NCBI RefSeq assembly: GCF_012927125.1
Contig: NZ_JABBFZ010000010.1
Location: 124,001-188,000 of the forward strand
Origin: Paraburkholderia antibiotica
Lineage (GTDB): Bacteria; Pseudomonadota; Gammaproteobacteria; Burkholderiales; Burkholderiaceae
Length of the DNA: 64,000 nt
Direction of reading: 5' to 3'
Below the pieces are notes generated by a model. That model ran no database searches. It worked only from the letters and a program-made list of their open reading frames with translations, and had not been told where the DNA came from. How positions within the stretch are numbered: position 1 is the first letter of the stretch; each line of letters opens with the position of its first letter. This document shows positions 19,147-29,000 of this stretch, piece by piece. Position numbers and translations under genes: made by a program.

Positions 19147-20211
19147 ATGACTCTGCAGCGCATCGAGACGACAACTACTGTCGCGCCGGAAGCCGAAGTG
19201 GGTCCAGCGCATGAGAAGTCGCCTGGCGGTCCCGCTCCAGATGTCGCGGCATTTAACGCTGCCGCGCTTCGTTGCATCGCCGATACTCGTTTCTCCGAGG
19301 CGCGCGCTCTGCTGGCGCAGGCGCTCGAGATCCAGCCTTCCGATCCTGTAACGCAGTGCAATCTCGGCTTGCTGTTTGCGCATGAGGGTGAGGTCCGGCT
19401 TGCGCAGCAGCACTACAGAATGGCGCAGACGCTTGCGCCTGATCTCGTTGAAGCCTATTTCAACAGTGCCGTGCTTCATCATCGTTGCTCGGAGTTTGAC
19501 GCTGCGGAGGCCGCCTATCTGCGAGCGCGGGCGCTTCGGCCATTCCATCCGGAGATCAGCTTCTGCCTCGGCACGCTTTACCGGGAAATCGGTCGAAACG
19601 AAGATGCGGCATGCGCATATCGCCGCGCTATCGAGCTCCGGAACGATTACCCCGAATCCCATCACGATCTGGGCGTCCTGCTGATGAATGGGGGAGCGCT
19701 GAGTGAAGCAGAACAGTGCTTTCGCGATGCGCTCAACCTGAGCCCCGGATATGCCGACGCACTTTACAACCTTGCACTTGTACACGGGCTGACCGGGCGA
19801 CACGCGCAAGCAGCGGAGCTCTTGCGGAGTGCCCACGCCGTTGCGCCGAATCGATCGGACATTTGCAACAATCTCGCGATGGTGCTGATGTGCGAACGCG
19901 ACACGCAGGAGGAAGCGGAGGCGTTGCTGCATGATCTGATCAAGCGTGAGCCGGAGCACCCGGAGGCTCACGCGAACCTCGGTTGCCTGCTGCGGCAGAA
20001 GGGCAACGTCGCCGAAGCTGAATCCATGTTGCGCCGGGCACTGAAGCTGCGCCCCGAGGCCGCTGAACTGGAGGAGCAACTGGGTCTGCTGTTGCAGGAG
20101 ACAGGGCGTTTTCAGGCCGCAGAGGAGGCCTATCGTCGAGCGCTGAAGCTGCGCCCGGGGCTGGTTAGCGCACAACAATACCTGGACAAACTTACCGGAA
20201 GCGTGTCCTGA
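19147..20211 (+). CDS. TPR-repeat protein
   Basis: The 354-aa product starts immediately after the preceding stop (TAAATG at 19144-19149), suggesting translational coupling. After a 35-residue Pro/Ala/Glu-rich N-terminus it has about nine TPR units, for example PVTQCNLGLLFAHEGEVRLA, PEISFCLGTLYREIGRNEDA, ADALYNLALVHGLTGRHAQA and PEAHANLGCLLRQKGNVAEA. No enzymatic domain is seen. It is followed by the halogenase-like gene 40 bp downstream. A superhelical TPR array of this length usually binds extended peptides, so it could present a protein substrate; that is inference. Confidence 0.82.
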   Translation: MTLQRIETTTTVAPEAEVGPAHEKSPGGPAPDVAAFNAAALRCIADTRFSEARALLAQALEIQPSDPVTQCNLGLLFAHEGEVRLAQQHYRMAQTLAPDLVEAYFNSAVLHHRCSEFDAAEAAYLRARALRPFHPEISFCLGTLYREIGRNEDAACAYRRAIELRNDYPESHHDLGVLLMNGGALSEAEQCFRDALNLSPGYADALYNLALVHGLTGRHAQAAELLRSAHAVAPNRSDICNNLAMVLMCERDTQEEAEALLHDLIKREPEHPEAHANLGCLLRQKGNVAEAESMLRRALKLRPEAAELEEQLGLLLQETGRFQAAEEAYRRALKLRPGLVSAQQYLDKLTGSVS

Positions 20212-20251
20212 TGAGAGGCAATCCCGGCCAGTTAATTATTTCAGTTCTCCT

Positions 20252-21766
20252 ATGCTGAACTTCCGGAAGATGAAAAATTTCGTCGTGCTCGGCGGCGGAA
20301 CTGCGGGTTGGTTTGCTGCGTTCGAATTGCGGCGACTGTTTGGGGCCGGGGTGTCGGTGACGGTGGTCGAGTCACCGCGCGTCGGCGCGATTGGCGTTGG
20401 CGAAGGCGGAATTCTGAATTTCCCGGCGGCGCTCGTCGGACGTTACGGAATCGATCTCGATGCTTTTCTTGAAGGCACTGGCGCGGTGTTCAAGCTGGGG
20501 TTTGAATACATCGGGTGGAACAATGGCCGTGACGACGACGTTTTTTATCATCTGTTTCACTCGTTGCCAACAGAAGGCGACGGGAGGGTAATCGACGGTA
20601 TTGCCCCGTACTGGTCAATGTTGGCGGCGCATGGTATCGGCATCCACCACGCAATTTACTCGCTGCCTTTCGTGCTTGCGAACGCTTCGCAGCGTGAAGT
20701 ACGGTCGGCGTGCGAGGCATCTGGCGGATTGATGCCATGGTCACTTCACTTCGACGCTCATCGGGTGAGTGCATGGCTGAAACTGGCTGGGATGGCGCGC
20801 CAGATTGAAACGCATGTCGGCAACGTGGTCGAACTGGTACGGGATGCGGAGAGTGGCCATGTGCATGGATTGCGATTCGAAGGTGAGGAGCGCACCATGC
20901 CATGCGATTTCCTGATCGATGCGTCGGGCTTCGCTCGTATTGCGTTGCAAAAGGCGATGGGCATGCAGTTTCGCTCGTTCACCGATTGCATGATTCTGGA
21001 TCGCGCGATTCCGTTCTATATTCCCCATCCTCGTGCCAATCCGCACCTCGTCACGAGTGCGCTCGCGATGAATGCCGGCTGGATGTGGCAGATCCCCGTG
21101 CGTGAGCGGGTCGGGTGCGGCTATGTTTATTCGAGCGCGCATCTCAGCGAGGATGAAGCGCTGGCGGAGATCGAAACCCGACTCGGACACGAGATTGAGC
21201 CGATGCCTACATTGCGTTTCCACGCAGGCCATTTTCCGGAGGTTTGGGTCGGAAACGTGATGGCGGTGGGGCTTGCATCGGGTTTCATTGAGCCGCTCGA
21301 AGCGACCTCAATTGGGCAGATGCTTGGCCAGCTTGTGATGTTCGGCGAGACAGTCGCCCAAAGCCAGGGCGTAGTACCGCAATCGACCATCTCGACGTTC
21401 AATCATCGCAATCTTCTCGATTGGGACGGGATACGCGATTTCCTGTGCCTGCACTACGATGTGCGACGCCGTGATACGCCGTTCTGGCGTGACGTGGCCT
21501 CGCGCCCGTTGCCGACAAGCTATACCGATCTCAAGGCGGCATGGCAGCTTCGCACGCCGCGTCCGGTAGACTTTAATGCCTATCGAGCGGGGCATGTGCT
21601 GCACTTCGATGCTACGAGTTGGTTCTCAGTCGGCCAGGGTGTTGGAGTAGTGCCTCAGGCGGCAGCGCAAGCTGATCTGGGTATGCTGCCACGCGAAGTC
21701 GTGCGATTCGCCGAGGCATTTCTCGATAGCGTGCGAATTCGAAACGCTGCGACGATGCATATGTAA
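20252..21766 (+). CDS. Tryptophan-halogenase-family flavoprotein
   Basis: 504 aa; the start is either ATG 20252 or ATG 20270 (MKNFVVLGGG), both with poor ribosome binding sites. The key features of flavin-dependent halogenases are present. The FAD-binding GGGTAGW lies at the N-terminus. AIGVGEGG is the GVGE segment. The conserved Lys sits in GAVFKLGFEYIGW, corresponding to Lys79 of PrnA. The GWMWQIPVRERVGCGYVYS stretch contains the family WxWxIP motif. The FIEPLEATS segment carries the Glu equivalent to PrnA Glu346. Catalytic residues thus look intact, so a halogenation or related FADH2-dependent oxidation is plausible. A flavin reductase is not visible nearby. It is linked to two TPR genes rather than to peptide- or polyketide-synthesis genes, so the substrate may be a protein or glycan rather than free Trp. 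Confidence 0.85.
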   Translation: MLNFRKMKNFVVLGGGTAGWFAAFELRRLFGAGVSVTVVESPRVGAIGVGEGGILNFPAALVGRYGIDLDAFLEGTGAVFKLGFEYIGWNNGRDDDVFYHLFHSLPTEGDGRVIDGIAPYWSMLAAHGIGIHHAIYSLPFVLANASQREVRSACEASGGLMPWSLHFDAHRVSAWLKLAGMARQIETHVGNVVELVRDAESGHVHGLRFEGEERTMPCDFLIDASGFARIALQKAMGMQFRSFTDCMILDRAIPFYIPHPRANPHLVTSALAMNAGWMWQIPVRERVGCGYVYSSAHLSEDEALAEIETRLGHEIEPMPTLRFHAGHFPEVWVGNVMAVGLASGFIEPLEATSIGQMLGQLVMFGETVAQSQGVVPQSTISTFNHRNLLDWDGIRDFLCLHYDVRRRDTPFWRDVASRPLPTSYTDLKAAWQLRTPRPVDFNAYRAGHVLHFDATSWFSVGQGVGVVPQAAAQADLGMLPREVVRFAEAFLDSVRIRNAATMHM

Positions 21767-22311
21767 GGCGAGCTTTGTCTTTGCGTTGCCGGGCGAGTGA
21801 CGGGTAAAGCAAGGCGGCAGTTCTACGCGATAACCTTCTCCGTAGTTTTCGAGAAATAATAGTTAGTACTGCAGTTGGAGCAGAGATAGAGGGATCTGAC
21901 GGCTGCCGGCTGTAGCTCCCGATCATGCTTTTACTCCAGGTCAGCACAAACGCGTCGTCCGTTTGATACCCTTCCAGTCGCTCGTTCTTGATCCATTCAT
22001 TGCACAGCAGCTTCTGTCCGCCGATTCAGCCTGCCTTTCTCTTTCCGGTAGAGAAGCACACTAACGCCCCAACGGCTTCGACTTCCCAGTGATCTTTCCC
22101 AGTAAGAACAGGTCCATGGGGTGGGTCCCCAGATAGGTGATGTGACATCGTCTCTGCCTGTGCCTACGGGTTGTTATGGGCGATAAAGTCCACAGCACTC
22201 CAAGTCGTGTTCAGTACTTTTTCCTGGGGACACGGTCCAATCATGTTGATCGGTTATACGACGGGCTCGTTTGGCTGATTGGTCAAATAGTGCAAAAAAG
22301 AGGGGGGGTAA

Positions 22312-22475
22312 TTTCAGACCGGTTCGATTCTCGCGAGTTTGGGCAGCGCGTATTCTGATGTCAGTTGGTCTAGCTGGTTAGTTTTTTGTCGACCTCTCGG
22401 TCGCATCCCTATCGGCCAGAGCGAAGACGAAGGATTGGCTGCTTATCGGTGACCAGCCGGTGGTGGGGTAGATGA
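22312..22475 (+). repeat. Leader repeat, copy B
   Basis: Imperfect copy of the 18185-18345 sequence in the same orientation. It shares GGTTCGATTCTCG, GCGTATTCTGA, TCGCAT and CCAGAGC-AAGACG in the same order with similar spacing, ending in a GGTGACCAGCCGGTGGTG-like block. It lies about 600 bp before the adhesin start. Confidence 0.65.
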
Positions 22476-22639
22476 AAAATTGCGCTTCTGTTTTATCTGC
22501 CAACGTACAGCTTCTGTTCTCCCTCGTCAGGATCGTTCAGGTGCGGCTCGAGCATGACCGGCGATTCATGGCCTTGGCAATATGCCTGGCGACCATGACC
22601 TGAAGTTTCAATTATTGGTGTCGTTTCGAGGATCGTGAT

Positions 22640-22830
22640 TACTGTTGCTTGCCGATTTTGTCTGAAAAATTAGGCATTCTAATTGGTAATTTTCCGTATT
22701 TGTCGATTCGATATATGGAAATGCGCGCCAGATTTTATTTTTATAAAAATATTTATTTTTTTAATTTTTAAAAATCTTGATTATCTCGAAAAATGGCGTC
22801 CGTGAAAAATTTCAATCAAATCATTTCTGC
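22640..22830. promoter_or_regulatory. AT-rich tract upstream of adhesin 1
   Basis: About 190 bp dominated by A and T, including TTTTATTTTTATAAAAATAT-like runs near 22,732-22,775. It is unlike the rest of the window in composition and is placed 250-440 bp upstream of the adhesin start. Such tracts are typical targets of H-NS-like silencers and may carry the adhesin promoter. Confidence 0.45.
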
Positions 22831-23083
22831 CGTAGTAATCGGTTGACTTGGGAGTGGAATGACTGAACAGCTCTTTGGTGGTTAAAAAGCCTTCCGTGTT
22901 TGGCGCGTTATTCCAGCCGGGGGAGTGTGCTGGCGCGTTGCCTTGCTGGGTTGTCGGTGTTGTGAGTGCGTAGCCAAGGGTCTGTATGCCTTGATACAGG
23001 TGGAAGCCGGGTGGCCGACTCCGGGATTCGTCTGCTATTCGGTGACAGGAGTCACCGGTAGGCCCAATATTTCAAGAAACAGA

Positions 23084-26000
23084 ATGAACAAAAGTTACCG
23101 TAGTATCTACAACGAAACGCTTGGCACGTGGGTTGCCGTAAGTGAGATTGAAACCGCGAGAGGCAAGAAGAACCGCTCAAAAGTGGTTTCTGGCACAACC
23201 ATCGGACGAGCGCTGCTTGCTGTATCTCTTGCTGGGGGCGTCTATATAAGCGACATAGCTCCCACGATGGCGGCTGTCGCTGTGGCAGGCTCGACGAACA
23301 ACTCGGCGGATAGTACCGGGACTGTCACCACTAACGGCAATACGCTAAGCGCATCGTTCACCGGCGTAGCACTGGCGGGCAGTGCGGCGTGCGGGATGCT
23401 GACTCCGGCGAACGGCAGCAGTGTGTCGTCAATGATCTACGGTAGCGATTCGATGTACACCGATGGTCTGTACGGCTTTGGTGCGCAGACGACCGCAGTC
23501 GGGACCGCAACGGCTACCAACGCCGGTGACGGTGTGACGACCGGCAACACGACAGGATTCCTTACTACGTCGTCGGCGGCGCAAACCATCGGAAATGTCG
23601 CTTTGTCCGCCACATCGACGAATGCGGCAGGCAAAAGTGCGAACATTCTGGCGTATGGTCTGAACTCGCTTGCGACCGGATGCGGCTCGCAAGCAACGGG
23701 GATGGGCGCCACGGCAATGGGGTGGGGCGCTGTTGCTTCGGGTGCCGGAGCGGCCGCGCTCGGCATCAATAGCACCGCGTCGGGGCAGGGCTCGTTCGCG
23801 TACGGCACCTACGCGACCGCATCCGGCACTGATACGATCGCCATGGGCACGCTGGCCACGGCGGCCGGTACGAGCGGCATTGCGATCGGCGCGTCCTCGA
23901 ACGTCACCAGCGATGCGATTTCGGGCATCGCGATTGGTCAGGCGGCGACCGCAAGTGGCGCGTACGGGATCGCGGAAGGTGATAGCAGCGTTGCGGGCGC
24001 GACGGGTCAGAACGTGGTAATCGGTTCGGCTGCGACCACCGCGAACGGTGGGTCGTCGACGGGTGGCGCGGTGGCAGTCGGCCGGGCACAGACCGCTACG
24101 GGTGATGGCGCGGTTGCGCTCGGCAGTTCGAACGTGGCGACGGGGCAAGGAACCATCGCACTCGGTAATAACGTGACCGCGACGGCCGATGGAGCGATCG
24201 CTCTCGGCAACGGCACGACCAATACCGCAACGGACGCAGTCGCGATCGGCAGCGGCGCGAATGCGCAAGGCAGCAATAGCGTAGCGATCGGCGCCGGTAG
24301 CACGACGAGCGCAACAGTGCCGGCAACGACGGCCTATCTGACCGGCACGACCGCGGCAGGTGAGGTGTCGGTCGGCAATGACACGACGCTGCGTCGCGTC
24401 ACGAACGTGGCCGACGGCTCGGCACAGCAGGACGCGGTAACCGTCCACCAGCTGAGCACCAGCGACAGCAGCCTGTCCACGGCGATCGCTTCTGTTTCCA
24501 CCGGGCTTTCCACGACCAACTCCAGCATGACGGTGCTCTCGATCTCCACGTCGAGCGGCATCGTTTCGCTTGACGCGAGCCTGTCCACGACGAATAGCTC
24601 GATCGACGCGTTGAACGCGTCGACGTCGTCTGGAATCAGCGGACTGACGACGAGCCTGTCGACAACGAATAGCAATCTCATGGCGGTGTCCGCGTCCGCG
24701 TCGAGCGGCATGACGAGCCTGAGCTCGGGGCTGAGTTCGACGAACGTCAGCCTGAGCACCCTGTCGATGTCGACGGCAACTGGCCTGTCGACGACGAACA
24801 GCTCGCTCACCTCGCTGTCGACCACCACGGGTGCGAGCCTCTCCACGTTGACCGCGAGCCTGAGTTCGACGAACAGCTCGCTCACCGATCTGTCCAGCTC
24901 CACCTCCAGCACCTTCTCGACCACGACCGACGCCATCACGAGCCTGTCCATGTCGTCGTCGAACTCTATCGCGGCGACCAACAGCTCGTTGTCGGCGCTG
25001 TCGCTGTCCACCTCGACCGGTCTCAACACACTCAGCACGTCGATCCAGGACCTCTCCGATTCGGCATCCACCAGCATTGCAGGGCTGAATACCAGCATCA
25101 GTTCGACGAATTCGAGCATGGCCGTGCTGTCGACGACCACGGCGACCAGCGTCGATTCGCTGTCGACGGGCGTAACGTCGGTCTCGACCACCGTGAGCGC
25201 GCTGTCGGGCAGCCTGTCGACGACGGCGAGCAGTCTGATTTCGTTGTCGGTTTCCGCATCGACGTCGATCGCGCCGTTGTCGACGACGCTCGACGGCTTG
25301 ACTACGCAGGTCTCGACCAGCGTCGCCTCGATTTCCTCCGGCATGGACACGCTTTCGATGTCCACGTCGAACGCGACGAACGCGCTCAACACCAACGTCA
25401 CGAATCTGTCGAACTCGACGTCGTCGGGTATCGCGTCGTTGTCGACCGCGCTCGACTCGACCGATAATTCGGTTGCGAGCCTCTCGGTGTCGAGCTCGAC
25501 CGGCATCGGCGCGCTGTCGACGACGATGGCGACGCTTTCCACGGGTGTCGATTCGCTGTCCACCGGTCTCGATTCGACCACCAGCGCGCTTTCGAGCGTG
25601 TCGTCTTCCGCGTCGACGAGCCTCGGCTCGCTGTCGACCGGTCTCGCCGGCGTGTCGAGCGGCGTCGCGAGCGTGTCGCAGTCCATGTCGGTCGGCTATG
25701 CGTCGCTGTCGACCAGCGTCGATAGCCTCTCGACGTCGACGTCGACCAGCCTCGCCGATACCGACACCAACATCGCGAACCTTTCGTCTTCGACTTCCAC
25801 GGGCATTTCGTCGCTGTCGACGAGCCTGTCGTCGGCGATCAGCAATGTGTCGAGCCTGTCGGTTTCCGGTTCGACCAGCGTCACGTCGTTGTCGACAGCG
25901 CTGAGCACGACCGACAGCAATGTGTTCAGCCTGTCGGTCTCCAGCTCGACGGGTCTCACGTCGCTTTCGACGGGTCTGTCGACGACGACGAGCGACCTGT

Positions 26001-29000
26001 TCAGCCTGTCGAACTCCACGTCGACCAGCGTCATGTCGCTGTCGACCAGCGTCGACAGCCTGTCCGGTTCGACGTCGACCAGCATCGCAACGATCGACAC
26101 GGGCATCAGCAGCCTGTCGGTGGGTATCTCGACCACCAACAGCAGCATCTCGAGCGTGTCCTCGTCGCTCACGACGACCAACAGCAATCTGGCGAGCCTG
26201 TCGTCGTCGACTTCAAGCGGAATCGATCTGCTGACGACGGGTCTGTCCACGACGAACAGCAATATCGCGAGCGTGTCCACGTCGGCGTCGACGAGCGCCG
26301 CGTCGCTGCTGCAAAGCGTGTCGACGACCAACAGCAATCTCGCGAGTCTGTCGGGTTCGACCTCGACCAGCGTCGCATCGCTGTCGTCGGGACTTTCCAC
26401 CGCGACCACCAGTATCGGCTCGCTGTCTACCGGCATCGACTCGCTGTCGATGTCCACGTCGACGGGTCTCACGACGCTGTCGACCGGGCTCGATTCGACC
26501 AACAGCAGCGTCAATGCGTTGTCGCTTTCCGCATCGACGGGCCTGGCTTCGCTGTCGGGCAGCATCTCGACGGTCGCCGACAACGTCACGTCGCTGTCGA
26601 GCGGTCTCGTCACGACCGATAGCAGCATTGCATCGCTGTCCACCAGTGTCGACACGACCAATAACACGATCACGAGCCTGTCCGCGTCGGCTTCGACCAG
26701 TACCGATGCGCTGACGACCAGCCTGTCCGCGACCACCAGCAACCTCAGCAGCCTGTCGGCTTCGAGCTCCGCGGGTATCGCGTCGCTGTCGAGCGGTCTC
26801 GACACCACGAACAGCAGCCTGACCGGCCTGTCGGTTTCGACGGCCGCGAACGTGACTTCTCTGTCGACGGGCCTCGTGGGCGCGACGAGCAGCATCACGT
26901 CTCTATCGACGGGTGTCGATTCGCTTTCGACCAGCCTCGACACGACCGCAAGCACGCTGTCGAGCGTGTCGGCATCGGCGTCGACCAGCGTGGGCTCGCT
27001 GTCGGCTGGCCTCTCCACGACGAATAGCACGGTCGCGAGCCTGTCGGTTTCGAATTCGACGGGCGTTGCATCGCTGTCGACCAGCGTCGACACGTTGACG
27101 AGCGATCTCAGCGGCTTGTCCACCTCCACCGCGGCCAACGTGAGTTCGTTGTCGACGGGTCTGGTCGGTGCGACGAGCAGCATCACGTCGCTGTCGAGCG
27201 GTCTGGATACGGCGGTGGCGTCCGCGTCGACCGGCATCGCGTCGTTGTCGAGCGGGCTCGACACGACGAACAGTACGCTCACGAGCGTATCGGCGTCGAC
27301 GTCGGCGGGCGTCGGCTCGCTGTCGACGGGCCTCACGGCAACGAACAGCAGCGTCGCGGCTCTGTCGGCTTCCGCCTCGACGAGCGCGGCATCGTTGTCG
27401 ACGGGTCTCGACGCGGTTGGCAGCAACATCTCGACTCTGTCGACGTCCACCGCGTCGAGCGTGAATTCGCTGTCGACCAGCGTCGCCGGTGCGGCTAGCG
27501 GTATCGTGTCGCTCTCGAGCGGCCTCGATACGGCGACGACGTCGGCGTCGACCGGCATCGCATCGCTGTCGACCAACCTCGTCACGACGAACAGCACGCT
27601 CGTGAGCGTGTCGACGTCGGCGTCGGCGGGCGTCGCGTCGTTGTCGACGGGCCTCGGTTCGACCAATAGCACGCTCGCAAGCGTGTCTTCTTCCGCATCG
27701 ACGACGGCCTCGTCGCTGTCGACGGGTCTCGATACGGCCAACAGCACGGTGTCGAGCGTGTCGGTGTCGACCTCGACGAGCGTCGATTCGCTGTCGACGG
27801 GTCTGTCGACGACGAACAGCAATATCGCCAGCGTGTCGGTATCGGCTTCGACCGGTGCGGCGTCGCTGTCGACCGCGCTCGACACGACCAGCAGCAACCT
27901 GACGAGCCTGTCCTCGTCGACCTCGACGGGCATCGATTCGCTGTCGACGGGCCTCACGGGTGTGGCGAGCAACGTCACGTCGCTGTCGGCGGGTATCGAC
28001 ACGGTGTCGAACTCGGTGTCGACCGGCATGACGTCGCTGTCGTCGGGCATCGATACGACCAACAGCACGGTGGCGAACCTGTCGGTGTCGGCCTCGACCG
28101 GCCTGACGTCGCTGTCGACCGGTCTCGATACGACGACGAGCAATCTGACGAGCGTGTCGGTCTCGGCTTCGGCGGGCATCTCGTCGCTGTCGACGTCGAT
28201 TGACACGACCAACAGCAATCTGACGAGCGTGTCGGTGTCGACTTCGAGCGGCGTGAAGTCGCTGTCGACCGGTGTCGCGAGCCTGTCGGCGTCGGCCTCG
28301 ACGACGCTGTCGACGGCGTCGGACAACATCGATAGCCTGTCGACGGGTCTGGCGACGACGGACAGCACGGTCTCGACGCTGTCGACGAATCTGGACACGA
28401 CCAACAGCAATCTGGCGAGCGTGTCGAGTTCGGCGTCGAGCGGCGTGAGCTCGCTGTCGAGCGCGGTATCGACGACGACGAGCAGCATTGCGAGCCTGTC
28501 GGTGTCGAGCTCGACGGGGATGTCGTCGCTGTCGACGACGCTCGACACGACCAATAGCAACCTGACGAGCCTGTCGTCGTCCACCTCGACCGGCATGAAC
28601 TCGCTGTCGACCAGCGTGACGGGGCTGTCCGCTTCGATGTCGAGCGGCGTGTCCACGGTGCTGAGCAACATCGACAGCCTGTCCAGCGGCCTGTCGACGA
28701 CCGGCAGCACGGTCGCATCGCTGTCCACGTCGCTCGATACGACCAACAGCGACCTCGCCAGCGTGTCCGTTTCGGCTTCCAGCGGCGTGAGCTCGCTGTC
28801 GAGCGGCTTGTCGACGACGAACAGCAATATCGCGAGTGTGTCGGTGTCGGCCTCGACCGGTGTGGCATCGCTGTCGACGGGTCTCGACACGACCAACAGC
28901 AACGTGGCGAGCCTGTCCGCCTCCAGCTCGACGAGCGTGTCGTCGCTGTCGACGGGGTTGGCAAGCGCGGCGAGCAGCGTCACGTCGCTGTCGGCGGGTA

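Larger units (their letters stand above)
21767..23083. promoter_or_regulatory. Long intergenic region upstream of the first giant adhesin
   Basis: About 1.3 kb without a convincing gene. The left half (21,800-22,200) holds minus-strand frames that read like degraded coding sequence but match no family I recognise. Leader-repeat copy B lies at 22312-22475. A strongly AT-rich tract from about 22,640 to 22,830, with runs of T and A, stands out against the GC-rich surroundings and is a likely promoter or H-NS-type silencer target. The start at 23084 is preceded by AAGAAACAG. Confidence 0.5.

Noticed and set aside
20252-21766. Secondary-metabolite gene cluster centred on the halogenase
   Set aside because: No NRPS, PKS, terpene or indole-biosynthesis gene is present within the window. 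The neighbours are TPR and adhesin genes.
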